A stretch of 42,186 nucleotides of DNA from JBAXGE01 sp044344145 (GTDB taxonomy: Bacteria > Planctomycetota > Phycisphaerae > WQYP01): assembly GCA_044344145.1 (NCBI GenBank), contig JBIJDM010000002.1, forward strand, positions 1 through 42,186, read 5' to 3'. The notes below the pieces were generated by a model. That model saw only the letters and a program-made list of their open reading frames with translations. It made no database searches and had not been told where the DNA came from. Shown here piece after piece: positions 14,779-23,599 of the stretch. Numbering within the stretch: position 1 is the first letter of the stretch; every line of letters begins with the position of its first letter. The translations under genes were made by a program, and so were the position numbers.

Positions 14779-15441
14779 TTATTTTACTGCCGTGGGCTTG
14801 ACAGGTGGCCCCAAGGCCGTTTCGAGCGCGGTAACGACCACCGCGTCATCGGGCTTGGTCCGTGAGCCAAACCGGGCCATCAGTTGTCCCTGCCGGTCCA
14901 CCAGAAATTTGGCAAAATTCCACTCGATATCCCCGGCCATGGCGCCGGCGGTGGCCTTTTCGGTAAGAAATTTGTAGACCGGGTGCATTTCTTTACCCTT
15001 GACGGTGATTTTTTCCATCAGTGGAAAGGTCACATCGTAATTGAGGGTGCAAAATTGCCGGATTTCCGCAGGGGTACCGGGTTCCTGGCCGAGAAAATCG
15101 TTGGCCGGGAAGCCAATAATCACCAAACCCCGGTCCTTGTACTTGAGATACAGGGCTTCCAATTGTTTGTATTGCGGGGTCAGCCCGCACTTGCTGGCGA
15201 CATTGACGATTAGCACCACCTGCCCCTTGTGCTGCTTGAGTTCGGAGGGTTTACCCTCCAAATCCCGGACGGTGAAATCCAGCACACTGGGGGCCATCTG
15301 GGTGGTTGCCGGACCGGTAGTTGGAGCGGTGGATGGGGCTTGCACCACGTTACGTCCCGCCGCATAGATTTTGGCCGCAATTAACCCTGCCAAAATTGCC
15401 CCCAGACCCAACCCGCCGTATATAACCCAATGCCGGAGCAT
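14779..15441 (-). CDS. Membrane-anchored glutathione peroxidase-family thiol peroxidase
   Basis: A 220-residue peroxidase of the glutathione peroxidase fold. An N-terminal transmembrane or uncleaved signal segment (~6-28) and a Pro/Thr-rich linker precede the domain, so it should face the periplasm. The tetrad is C85 (N-V-A-S-K-C-G), Q119 (G-Q-E-P-G), W174 and N175 (E-W-N-F). It uses cysteine rather than selenocysteine, and C131 in the F-C-x-x-x-Y-x-V-x-F-P helix is the resolving cysteine of thioredoxin-dependent members; thioredoxin-like donors are thus likelier than glutathione. AAAGGA lies six bases before the ATG, inside a palindrome that may regulate it. Confidence 0.92.
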   Translation of the reverse strand: MLRHWVIYGGLGLGAILAGLIAAKIYAAGRNVVQAPSTAPTTGPATTQMAPSVLDFTVRDLEGKPSELKQHKGQVVLIVNVASKCGLTPQYKQLEALYLKYKDRGLVIIGFPANDFLGQEPGTPAEIRQFCTLNYDVTFPLMEKITVKGKEMHPVYKFLTEKATAGAMAGDIEWNFAKFLVDRQGQLMARFGSRTKPDDAVVVTALETALGPPVKPTAVK

Positions 15442-15442
15442 A

Positions 15443-15466
15443 GCTAATCCTTTCGAAAGAATTAGC
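15443..15466. promoter_or_regulatory. 24-bp palindrome over the peroxidase leader (candidate operator)
   Basis: An inverted repeat with one mismatched pair (15449/15460): GCTAAT arms and a CTTTCGAAAG core. It lies one base upstream of the peroxidase ATG, covers its Shine-Dalgarno site, and follows a minus-strand TATAAT (complement of 15469-15474), so a transcript would begin within it. It could be a repressor operator or an mRNA hairpin that hides the ribosome site. Confidence 0.5.
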
Positions 15467-15468
15467 CC

Positions 15469-15474
15469 ATTATA
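15469..15474 (-). promoter_or_regulatory. -10 box for the peroxidase gene
   Basis: A perfect TATAAT on the minus strand, 28 bp before the ATG. The nearest -35-like word (TTGACT, complement of 15498-15503) is 23 bp away, too far for a standard promoter; a weak hexamer or an activator would be needed. Confidence 0.4.
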
Positions 15475-15491
15475 GGCCGTGCGCCGAGCGG

Positions 15492-16745
15492 TTATGTAGT
15501 CAAACCCGTCAAGTGCAGTAATTGGGTAGCCACCGCCGCGGGCGCGTGCCGGGTGGCCAAGAGGGGGCGTTGGATATGCGGTGGTGCGGCCAGACTGGTT
15601 GCGATGGCCCGGGCGAGGTCGGTGGCATTACCACTGGCGAATAATTGCCCCCCATACGACTGCACCCATTCCGGCATAGCGCCCGTGTCCGGAGCCACCA
15701 CCCCCACGCCACAACTCATGGCCTCCAAGGTGGCCAAGCCCCGACATTCCGGGATTCGGCTGGGCACACAAAACACCCGGCTGTGCTGCATGAGTTTGAT
15801 CTTTTCCGACCCGCTGAGTACCCCGTGGTACACCCACGGCCAGCGCTGCTGATCGAGCTTTTTTTGCACTTCCCGCATGTAGGTTTCGTGGCCGATGCGC
15901 CCGGCGATATGCAGGGTGATTTCCGTGCCCTGATCGGCCAAAATGCTGCAGGCATCCACCAGCAAATCGAGCCCTTTGGCGGGTGTAATCGTCGAAAGAT
16001 AGCCAATGGTATTTCCCGCCGGAGCGCTCACCGGGGGTCTGAATTTGTGGGTCGGCACGGGTGGGTATAGGACCTGTATCTGCTCCGGGGGCAGTTGCAG
16101 CCGGGACTGCATCGTTTCGCGGTGCCAGTGGGAACTGGCGAGTGTGCCCGTCACCTGTTTTACGCGAGTGCGTAATAAATCCCACGCCTGCTGACGCCAG
16201 GGGTCACCCAAGGCGTCCAGAAAATGTTCCTCTCCCTGAAGTCCACAGTAAATCGGCACCCCCGGCCAGTCGGGGAGGCTATCCAGCAGCCCCAACAACA
16301 TGCTGTTGCTGATACTCACCAGCCGGGGCACGGGCAGCGTTTTGAGGAATTTGCCGAGGCGCGCGAATTCTTTGGTTTGAAATCCGGCGCGGCCTTGCAG
16401 CATGGAAACCGTCATGGCCCCCAACGAGCGCGGATCGGTGGCGCTGGACCGGCGGGATAACAACCGCAGCAAGAACGAGGCATCCAAACCGCGGGTCAGC
16501 CAGGCCGGCAGGTGGCGGAACAGAGCGCTGGATTGACTCAGATAGACATTCAGCCCGCCCATATACAATGGGGCCAGATTTTCCGGTAACGTGCCGTCGG
16601 TGACCAGCGGGGTATACAACGGAATCAAACAGACATCATAGCCATGCACCTGCAGGGCCTGGGCCAGATATACATCGCGCTGACAGGCGCCGCAATGCGA
16701 TCCACCCGCCCCAGCGGTGAACATGAGTATCAACTCACGAGTCAT
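15492..16745 (-). CDS. Family 4 (GT-B) glycosyltransferase
   Basis: A 417-residue retaining glycosyltransferase. The N-terminus has G-A-G-G-S-H-C-G-A-C-x-R-D, then L-I-P-L-Y-T-P, a signature of a GT4 group frequent in planctomycetes and acidobacteria. The C-terminal domain has G-Y-L-S-T-I-T-P-A-K-G-L, H-I-A-G-R, and the E-C-R-G-L-A-T-L-E-A-M-S-C-G donor-binding E-x7-E motif. Acceptor and sugar are unknown; cell-envelope glycan is a reasonable guess. The frame is open to 16805, but ATG at 16745 has GGAGG five bases upstream and overlaps the end of the preceding oxidoreductase gene by 11 bp, so it is probably translated as the last gene of that operon despite an unrelated job. Confidence 0.9.
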   Translation of the reverse strand: MTRELILMFTAGAGGSHCGACQRDVYLAQALQVHGYDVCLIPLYTPLVTDGTLPENLAPLYMGGLNVYLSQSSALFRHLPAWLTRGLDASFLLRLLSRRSSATDPRSLGAMTVSMLQGRAGFQTKEFARLGKFLKTLPVPRLVSISNSMLLGLLDSLPDWPGVPIYCGLQGEEHFLDALGDPWRQQAWDLLRTRVKQVTGTLASSHWHRETMQSRLQLPPEQIQVLYPPVPTHKFRPPVSAPAGNTIGYLSTITPAKGLDLLVDACSILADQGTEITLHIAGRIGHETYMREVQKKLDQQRWPWVYHGVLSGSEKIKLMQHSRVFCVPSRIPECRGLATLEAMSCGVGVVAPDTGAMPEWVQSYGGQLFASGNATDLARAIATSLAAPPHIQRPLLATRHAPAAVATQLLHLTGLTT

Positions 16746-18273
16746 CCATACCTCCACGCCGCACAATCGCCCCGGTGGGACACACCTCGGCACAGCGGCT
16801 GGCACTATGCGTCAGGGCTTGGGCCCAACTGACCCCCAGCGGAGTCGCTAGATGAAAGGTAAGCCCCCGCCCCGCCAACGTCAAGCCCACGGGCTCGCGG
16901 GCCTGTTTGGTAACTTCCACGCACAAGCCGCAGCCGATACATTTGCTTATATCAATATCCACTTCCGGATGGCTGGTGATCAGGGGTGGGGGAATCTGGG
17001 TGGGGTTGTGGGTGGACCAGCGGGCACCATATTCTTCGGCATAATTCCGCAACCGGCAGGAATCCGCCACCGCGCAACCGCATTGCAGGCAGCGTTGGGC
17101 TTCCAGACTCATGGCCTCGGGGGTGTGGGTGGTGGTGGCCGGGGTCTGGGGGATAACGGTGATATGCGGATGGGGGCGATGAACTGAGAAACGCATAGGC
17201 TTCATGGTCGCTACTGGGTTCACGTGGGCCAGAAAATCGGCGTGAATCTGCTGGGCGGCTTTGCGGCCTTCGGCGAGACCTTTGACGGCCAGTCGCGTGG
17301 GGATGACCATCGCACCAGCGGCGTAAAGCCCGGTGGTCCCCAGCCGGTACGACTGGGTTAGTACCCCCTGCCCGCGCCAGGGCCAGCCATGGGCTTCGGC
17401 CAGCGCGGGAGTCATGGGGCCCAAGGCCAGCAGGACGGCATCGTATTGCCCGCGCAGATCGGCGGTGGTCAATTCGGGCCCGAAGGAGCAACCCAGGCGG
17501 AGTGTTATCCCCATACGGAGCAATACATCCAATTCGGCATCGAGCAGTTCTGGTGGCAGTTCGGCCGGGGGGACATGGGTCCGCAAGGCTCCACCCAGTT
17601 GGGTGGCTTTGTCTATGAGTGTGACGCGGTAGCCGCGCTGCAGGAGTTCGAAGGCAGCGGCCAGACCGGTGGGGCCGGTGCCGACGATGGCAACGGATTT
17701 GCCGGTGTCAGGGGCGCAGGTGGGCGGGCTGATGGGCCCGGAGGCCAGTTCCTGGGCGACCAGGCCGCGCTTCAAAGCGCACACGGCCAGTCCGCCGTCG
17801 TGGGCGCTGCGGTGACAACCTTTGGCACACGGCTCGGGACAAATATGACCTAGCACGCCCGGCAGGGCGATGGTCTGCCGTACCACGGCCAGGGCCTGGG
17901 CAAAGTCGCCCGCGCGGACCCAGCGGGCCACGCTGGGGACATCCATGTGGGCTGGGCAGGCTTGCGTGCAGGGGGCCACACAATCGCCGTAATGCTCGGA
18001 GAGCAGGAGTTCCAGACTCGCCCGGCGCGCGGCGAAGATAGCGTCGCTCTGGGTGGTGATGACCATGCCGTCCGACACCGGATGGCCGCAGGCGGGGATG
18101 AGATGATCCTGTCCGGCGACCTGTACCACGCAGACCATGCAGCAAACCTGGGGCGGGAGTGTGGGCTCGTAGCAGAGCGTGGGAATCGCGATGCCCAGCC
18201 GGGCGGCGGCGGTCACGATGGTGGTCGGTTCGGCAAGGGTGAGAGGTTGGCCATCAATGGTGATATGAATCAT
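16735..18273 (-). CDS. GltD/NuoG-like flavo-iron-sulfur protein lacking the NADPH domain
   Basis: A 512-residue cytoplasmic electron-transfer protein. Residues 1-80 form a NuoG-type [2Fe-2S] domain (C34, C45, C48, C62). Residues ~93-175 are the GltD-type domain with C98, C102, C106-P and C145, C149, C153. An FAD Rossmann motif G-T-G-P-T-G is at 198-203. A short stretch then jumps to the FAD-closing region (L-Y-A-A-G-A-M), so the second, NADPH-binding fold of GltD is missing and the usual Asp of A-A-G-D is Ala. The C-terminus holds C-L-Q-C-G-C, C-I-G-C-G-L-C and C-A-E-V-C-P-T-G-A-I cluster sites like the N-terminus of FdhF/NuoG-type formate dehydrogenases. ATG at 18273 overlaps the previous stop as ATGA. 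It probably relays electrons to or from the NuoEF-like partner. Confidence 0.85.
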   Translation of the reverse strand: MIHITIDGQPLTLAEPTTIVTAAARLGIAIPTLCYEPTLPPQVCCMVCVVQVAGQDHLIPACGHPVSDGMVITTQSDAIFAARRASLELLLSEHYGDCVAPCTQACPAHMDVPSVARWVRAGDFAQALAVVRQTIALPGVLGHICPEPCAKGCHRSAHDGGLAVCALKRGLVAQELASGPISPPTCAPDTGKSVAIVGTGPTGLAAAFELLQRGYRVTLIDKATQLGGALRTHVPPAELPPELLDAELDVLLRMGITLRLGCSFGPELTTADLRGQYDAVLLALGPMTPALAEAHGWPWRGQGVLTQSYRLGTTGLYAAGAMVIPTRLAVKGLAEGRKAAQQIHADFLAHVNPVATMKPMRFSVHRPHPHITVIPQTPATTTHTPEAMSLEAQRCLQCGCAVADSCRLRNYAEEYGARWSTHNPTQIPPPLITSHPEVDIDISKCIGCGLCVEVTKQAREPVGLTLAGRGLTFHLATPLGVSWAQALTHSASRCAEVCPTGAIVRRGGMDDS

Positions 18274-20597
18274 CGGCGCACCGCCGTACTGCCGGACATG
18301 ATGGCAATCGCGTGTTCGGGACAACCGGTCCGGCACAAGTCACACTGGGTGCACAGGTCGAGATTAATTTTGGCTTTTTGGTACGGGAGCAAAGGAATGG
18401 CCTGCACCGGGCAGACCTGTGCGCACTTGCTGCAGCCGATACAGTCGGCGGTGACTTCGTAGTTGATCAGGGCTTTGCATACCCCCGCCGGGCATTGGCC
18501 GTTTTGGTGGGCGGTCCATTCGTCGGGGAAATAGCGCAAGGCGGATAACACCAGCCGCGGTGCATTGCGGCCCAAACCGCACATGCTGGCCTGCTGCATG
18601 TGCTGGCAGATTTGTTGTAGTTGGGCCACGTCGCCGGGCTTGGCGTTACCAGCCACGAAGCCTTCCAGCAGGGAGACCATACGGCGGGTGCCATAACGAC
18701 ACGGGATGCATTTACCGCAGGATTCCGCCGCGCTGAACCGGGCGAAATAGAGGCACAGGTCCAGCATGCAATCGGACTGATCCAGCGCGATGATTCCCCC
18801 GGAGCCCATGATACCGCCCAGCGTTTGCAGGGCTTCGAAGTCCACGGGGACGTGGCAATGTTCCGCCGGGATACAGGCTCCGGAAGGCCCGCCAAGTAGC
18901 ACGCCTTTGAGTTTACCCCCGGCGGCCATACCCCCACCCAGATCGTGAATCAGATCGTACAGGGAGATTCCCATGGGGACTTCCACCAAGCCGGGATGGC
19001 GTAATTTTCCCGCCAGACAGAACACCTTGGTGCCAGGGCTCGCAGCCGTGCCGGTGGCGCGAAATGCGCTTGCCCCGGTGGCGATCAAACTGGGAACCAA
19101 CGCGAGGGTTTCCACGTTATTGACGAGGGTGGGCTGACCATGCCAGCCGGATTGTGCGGGATAGGGAGGCCGGAGGCGCGGCACACCGCGCTGGCCTTCC
19201 AGCGAAGCGATGAGTGCGGTCTCTTCGCCGCAGATGTAAGCGCCCGCGCCGCGCTGCACCCGACAGGGAACGGCGAGCAATTGTTGGGCGTGCATCAGGG
19301 CCAGTGCGGCTTCGATCCGCGCGACGGCCATGGGATATTCCGCGCGAATATAAAAAATAATCGCCGACGCCCCCACCGCGTGCGCGGCAATCTGGGCGCC
19401 TTCCAGCACGCGAAACGGGAAGGACTCGAGCAACATGCGGTCCATGAAGGCACCGGGATCGCCTTCATCGCCATTGACGATGACGACCTTGTCGCCGGGG
19501 GCGGCGGCGACCAAGTCCCACTTGCGGCCACTGGGATAACCGGCCCCGCCGCGGCCGCGCAGACCGGCGGCGGTTACCTCGGTCCGGATCTGTGCGGGGG
19601 TCATGGTTTGCGCTTTGGACCAACCCTGCCACCCCCCGGCCTTGAGGTAACCGGCCCAATCGAGCGGATCATGGGTCCCGGCGGCGGCCATGGCATGGCG
19701 TTGTTGCTTGGCCAGAATCGTGGTCACCGGGCCCGCATGACTGATTTCGGCGGGGGCTGGGGTGTGCGTGCCGGTCAACCAGCGCTGCCCGAGTTGGGCG
19801 GCTTGCGTAAGTACTTTGCGCCAAGGTTGCAGCCGGCCCCGGGCCGCGGCCACGATGCCGGGGATCTGCTCGGGCCGGACCGAACCGAATAATTGTCGCT
19901 GGTCCCCCACCACCACTTCCACCATTGGCGCCGATTGGCACAGACCATTACACGCCACGGTTTGAATACTGATATTGCGCACGCCGCGCAGGGCCTGTTG
20001 CAAAGCTGCGTACAGCGCATCGGTGCCTTTGGCCACACAGCAGGAGTCTAAACAGACGCGCACCTGAACGGGGGCATCCATCGCCAGCATGGGTTTGAGG
20101 TCAATTGCAGCGACGGGTTCCGTCACGGTTTTCAGCAGCGCGGGCAGCGTGCTGGCTGTCTGCGTGCCATAAATCCGCGCGTCGGTTTGAATCACCGGGG
20201 CCATGCTGCAACAGCCCACGCAGGCTACGCCCTCGATGGTAAATTGCCCGGACGCATCAGTATCCGCATCGGGGTCCATATGCAGCAGGCGGCGCAGTTC
20301 CTGCTCCAGACGGCCACTGCCCTGCACATGACAGGCCGTGCCATGACACACACGCAGGATATGCTTGCCGGCGGGACGGCGCCGCCATTGACTGTAGAAC
20401 GAGGCCACACCTTCGATCTGGGCCAAGGGGAAACCACCGACCGCAGCCAGTTCGTGCAGGACTTCATTGGGCAGATAACCCCAATGTTCATGCACGGCCT
20501 GCAGGAGGGGCAAGAGGGCCTCGGGGGCGCGACCCGTTTGGGCAACGCGTTCCTGTAGCCAAGTGGTGATGGTGGGTGCGGTGAGGTCGGGCGTCAT
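18270..20597 (-). CDS. NuoE-NuoF fusion, NADH-oxidising diaphorase subunit
   Basis: A 775-residue fusion. Residues 1-150 are NuoE-like with a [2Fe-2S] site C84, C89, C126, C130. A second thioredoxin-like [2Fe-2S] unit (V-C-L-D-S-C-C ... A-C-N-G-L-C, ~175-230) is the HndC/HydB N-terminal type. The NuoF core has G-L-R-G-R-G-G-A-G-Y-P at ~345 (FMN/NADH), N-G-D-E-G-D-P-G-A-F at ~374, E-E-T-A-L-I, an SLBB part, and E-S-C-G-K-C-x-P-C-R at ~624 for a [4Fe-4S] cluster. Two ferredoxin motifs end it (~716 and ~750). Such subunits oxidise NADH in bifurcating hydrogenases, NAD-linked formate dehydrogenases and complex I. The frame extends to 20966, but that part overlaps the upstream gene; ATG at 20597 forms an ATGA junction. 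Confidence 0.92.
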   Translation of the reverse strand: MTPDLTAPTITTWLQERVAQTGRAPEALLPLLQAVHEHWGYLPNEVLHELAAVGGFPLAQIEGVASFYSQWRRRPAGKHILRVCHGTACHVQGSGRLEQELRRLLHMDPDADTDASGQFTIEGVACVGCCSMAPVIQTDARIYGTQTASTLPALLKTVTEPVAAIDLKPMLAMDAPVQVRVCLDSCCVAKGTDALYAALQQALRGVRNISIQTVACNGLCQSAPMVEVVVGDQRQLFGSVRPEQIPGIVAAARGRLQPWRKVLTQAAQLGQRWLTGTHTPAPAEISHAGPVTTILAKQQRHAMAAAGTHDPLDWAGYLKAGGWQGWSKAQTMTPAQIRTEVTAAGLRGRGGAGYPSGRKWDLVAAAPGDKVVIVNGDEGDPGAFMDRMLLESFPFRVLEGAQIAAHAVGASAIIFYIRAEYPMAVARIEAALALMHAQQLLAVPCRVQRGAGAYICGEETALIASLEGQRGVPRLRPPYPAQSGWHGQPTLVNNVETLALVPSLIATGASAFRATGTAASPGTKVFCLAGKLRHPGLVEVPMGISLYDLIHDLGGGMAAGGKLKGVLLGGPSGACIPAEHCHVPVDFEALQTLGGIMGSGGIIALDQSDCMLDLCLYFARFSAAESCGKCIPCRYGTRRMVSLLEGFVAGNAKPGDVAQLQQICQHMQQASMCGLGRNAPRLVLSALRYFPDEWTAHQNGQCPAGVCKALINYEVTADCIGCSKCAQVCPVQAIPLLPYQKAKINLDLCTQCDLCRTGCPEHAIAIMSGSTAVRR

Positions 20598-23500
20598 GGG
20601 GCCGCCTCCGGGGCGGCTTGCCCTTCCTTGAGGCACCAGAGATGCTTGTCGCCCCGCACATACATCCGCCCCGCCACCAGCGCGGGACCGGCGCGGACAG
20701 GTTCGCCCAGCCGCCAGGTGCCCACTTCGCGGAACGTGTCGGCCATGGCGAAGATATGCACCTCGCCGGCATCGGTGAACCAGTAGACCTGCTTGCCTGC
20801 CAGCACCGGATTGCTGTAGGAATGCTGACCGAAGTCGTGCGTCCAGAGGACTTTGCCATCGGCCAATTGGTAACAGGTGATTTTGCCTTCGGAGGCGAAG
20901 GTTAAGAGCAATTTGCCATCGGTCAACGGGCTGACGGTATCGGGCAGGGACGAATCGCTGCGCCATAATTCTTTGGGCGGTTGGCCGGACGTGGCGGTGG
21001 CGAGATCGAATACCGCTGTGATGGCATTGGCGTTGCTGACGGCCAGATAATTACCCGCTTGTACCGGGGTGGTGGAGACATCGTTGCTCAAAACTTCCAA
21101 GCGCCACAATTCACGCCCGGTCGCCGGGGCGTAGGCAATCACATTGGGGTTCGCACAAGTCAGCAGCGCGGGCGTGCCATCGGCTTGAGTAATCAGGCGC
21201 GGGGTGCTCCACGATCCGCCCATGGTACGGGGCACGCGCCACAATTGCCGGCCCGTCAGCGGGTCCAACGCCAGCAACGCGGACGAAGTGGCGGCATCCT
21301 GATCGTATTGAATAATCAAACGTTCCCCGGCCAACAGCAAACTACTCGCGTAGCCGTAAGCATTATCCACTACCCCCAGCCGTTTTTGCCAGACCTTTTC
21401 ACCGCTGACGCGCACACACACAACTTCACCAGTCGCCCACGTGGCCCAGACATAACGCCCGTCCGTCACCGCGGTGCTGGCGGCGCGAATGGTGGGCTCC
21501 AACACTTTCGGCGGTGGCGTCAGGCCCGGCCAGCTATGCGTCCAGCGCAGATTTCCGGTATCGGCGGCAAAGCACCAGAGGACGTTGGTTTGTTCGTCGG
21601 CGCCGGTCAGGAAGACATCATTACCCCAAACCACGGGGGAACTATCACCACCGAGGGGTAATTCCGCCTGCCAGCGGACTCCGTGACCAACAGGGGCATC
21701 GAATTTGCCCGGCCAGCAGCCGGGGGCGGCCACGCCGTTCATGTCGGGGCCGCGGAATTGGGGCCATTGCTGAGTCCAGATTCTAGCGTCAGGCGGAACG
21801 TATTGGGCGGGTGCGGTGGTGGCCACCGCGACATCGGTTCGCATTACAGGTTGATAAACCACCAGCAAGACCAGCCCCATGCTGACCAACCCACCACCCG
21901 CGCCAATGCCCCAGTAGGTTTGGCGCAGCCATTGGGGCCGTTCGTCGCGGCGTGGCAGACGCAGGTCGGGCAGATCACGCTGGCCACGGCGACCCAGCTT
22001 CCACAATATCACCGTCAGGGTCACCCCGAGTAACAGGGCGCCGCCCGCATTGGTGAAGAAGGTCACCCGCCATTCATATTCCTGACGCAGTTGTACATCG
22101 AGGGTGCGGATTTCCGCACGCAAGGTTTCGGGGTTGGGTGCGGTCAGGAGTTGGGTTTGCAGGTTCGCAATTTGCTCGGTTAGGAGCGGACTTTTCAGAC
22201 CACCGCGCAGATACACCCCCAGCATGAGCAGTGCGAGGATCACGGTGAGTGTCAGGGTGACCATGGCGCTGCGTTGCCAGGCCAAGTGCCGGGGCGGGAG
22301 CGCCACCGGGGCGGACGGGGTACCCAGTAATACCACTTGCGCACCGGGTTCCACGGTCTGGGGGCAATAGTCATAGCACCGGCCACAGGCGAGGCAATCC
22401 GCACTGCTGGCCAGATAATCCGCCTGGGGCTGACCACGCTGATATCGCCACCACCACGCCAGCAGAATCAGCGCCAGGGCCGCGCCTAGAACGGCGGTGG
22501 CGCTTTGCATACGGGTTTGAATCTGCCGGGCGGCGGTGAGTAACAGACCACGGTCTTCACCCAGCGCGGCAAAGGCTGCCATTGCGGTGCCGGGTTTGGG
22601 TAATGCGCCCGGAGTTTGTGCCTCCACCTGCGCGGCCAGTTGCACGGTGGGATGCCACTGGGCGAGTGTCAGTCCACCCCGCCAGCCCAGACCGGCCCAT
22701 ACGAGTACCGCAATCATTCCGCCCAGCAGCCACCAGACCCGCCGGGAGGAGCCGGTGGGGTTCAGCGCTTTTTCTGCGGGTAATTTAATCGCCCCAAATG
22801 GACAACTTTTTTCACACAACCGGCATTGGATACAGGTGGTCGGGGTCACGGTCACCGGCTTGCGGGCCAATGGCCCCAGCGCGCTCAACAGCGCCCCATA
22901 CGGACACAGCCACCGGCAATAGGGCCGACCCACCCACATACTCAGCAGTACAAAGCCCCCCGCCACCAGCAGCATTCCTACCCCCGCGTAACGGCGGAAG
23001 ACCACAACAAAGGGATCGTATTCACAAATCAGCCAGCGCGTGCCGGTGTAGGCGAGAATAAACGCCAAGCCCAAATACACCCACGGCAACAAGCGCAAAA
23101 CCCGGTCCACAGCCACCGGGACGTTCAGCGGTTTGAGCAGGACCAAATCCTGCAAAGCGCCCAGTGGACACACGCCAGCGCAAAACACGCGGCCATAAAA
23201 AAGTGTCCACACCAACGGCAAAGCCACATACACCCCCACCGCCCACGGCAGGGAATATTCCGCCGACCCCAGCGCCAGGGCCACATTCTGCAGACCCCCA
23301 ATGGCACAGACGCAGCCGCCACGATAAAAACCGAAGTACAACACCGAAGCCAGACTCAGCCACGCCAAGCCGGTGCGCTGCCGCCGGGCATGCACCAGCC
23401 AGGTCGCCACCACCATAAACGCCACCAGCATGGCCACATCCAGCACCACCATGCCCGACCAACTTAGCCGCGCCCCGGCGGGTAAATCCGTGGCCGGGAT

Positions 23501-23599
23501 GGTATAGCCGGTGGAAAACTCCGGCGGGGGAAAGCGCGCCTCCGCCCAGAGCGGGAGCGCCGTGGCGAACAAGACGAGGATGGTCAGGAGCTTGCGCAT
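20594..23599 (-). CDS. NosR/NapH-like membrane iron-sulfur protein fused to a PQQ-like beta-propeller
   Basis: A 1001-residue integral membrane protein. After a signal-like segment (1-20) come several transmembrane helices with Y-R-G-G-C-V-C at 92-98, C140-x3-C144-P, C228-x3-C232-P, and a ferredoxin site C256-x2-C259-x2-C262-x3-C266-P, the arrangement of NosR/NapH. A second ferredoxin site C402-x2-C405-x2-C408-x3-C412-P follows, then more helices with a short coiled coil (~470-510). From ~607 a seven/eight-bladed propeller begins with Q-W-P-Q-F-R-G-P-D-M-N-G and continues with D-P-L-T-G-R-Q-L-W type blades to the end. NosR/NapH move electrons between quinol and periplasmic partners; a propeller fused in one chain is unusual. 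The start codon overlaps the preceding stop by one base (TGATG). Confidence 0.88.
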   Translation of the reverse strand: MRKLLTILVLFATALPLWAEARFPPPEFSTGYTIPATDLPAGARLSWSGMVVLDVAMLVAFMVVATWLVHARRQRTGLAWLSLASVLYFGFYRGGCVCAIGGLQNVALALGSAEYSLPWAVGVYVALPLVWTLFYGRVFCAGVCPLGALQDLVLLKPLNVPVAVDRVLRLLPWVYLGLAFILAYTGTRWLICEYDPFVVVFRRYAGVGMLLVAGGFVLLSMWVGRPYCRWLCPYGALLSALGPLARKPVTVTPTTCIQCRLCEKSCPFGAIKLPAEKALNPTGSSRRVWWLLGGMIAVLVWAGLGWRGGLTLAQWHPTVQLAAQVEAQTPGALPKPGTAMAAFAALGEDRGLLLTAARQIQTRMQSATAVLGAALALILLAWWWRYQRGQPQADYLASSADCLACGRCYDYCPQTVEPGAQVVLLGTPSAPVALPPRHLAWQRSAMVTLTLTVILALLMLGVYLRGGLKSPLLTEQIANLQTQLLTAPNPETLRAEIRTLDVQLRQEYEWRVTFFTNAGGALLLGVTLTVILWKLGRRGQRDLPDLRLPRRDERPQWLRQTYWGIGAGGGLVSMGLVLLVVYQPVMRTDVAVATTAPAQYVPPDARIWTQQWPQFRGPDMNGVAAPGCWPGKFDAPVGHGVRWQAELPLGGDSSPVVWGNDVFLTGADEQTNVLWCFAADTGNLRWTHSWPGLTPPPKVLEPTIRAASTAVTDGRYVWATWATGEVVCVRVSGEKVWQKRLGVVDNAYGYASSLLLAGERLIIQYDQDAATSSALLALDPLTGRQLWRVPRTMGGSWSTPRLITQADGTPALLTCANPNVIAYAPATGRELWRLEVLSNDVSTTPVQAGNYLAVSNANAITAVFDLATATSGQPPKELWRSDSSLPDTVSPLTDGKLLLTFASEGKITCYQLADGKVLWTHDFGQHSYSNPVLAGKQVYWFTDAGEVHIFAMADTFREVGTWRLGEPVRAGPALVAGRMYVRGDKHLWCLKEGQAAPEAAP

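Noticed and set aside
14767..14794. 8-bp-stem hairpin across the peroxidase stop codon as terminator
   Set aside because: No T tract follows on either strand; the minus-strand sequence after it is A-rich.
20598..20966. 123-codon N-terminal extension of the NuoEF frame
   Set aside because: It lies fully inside the propeller end of the upstream gene, is Arg-rich and unlike any NuoE; ATG at 20597 forms the same ATGA junction as the next gene.
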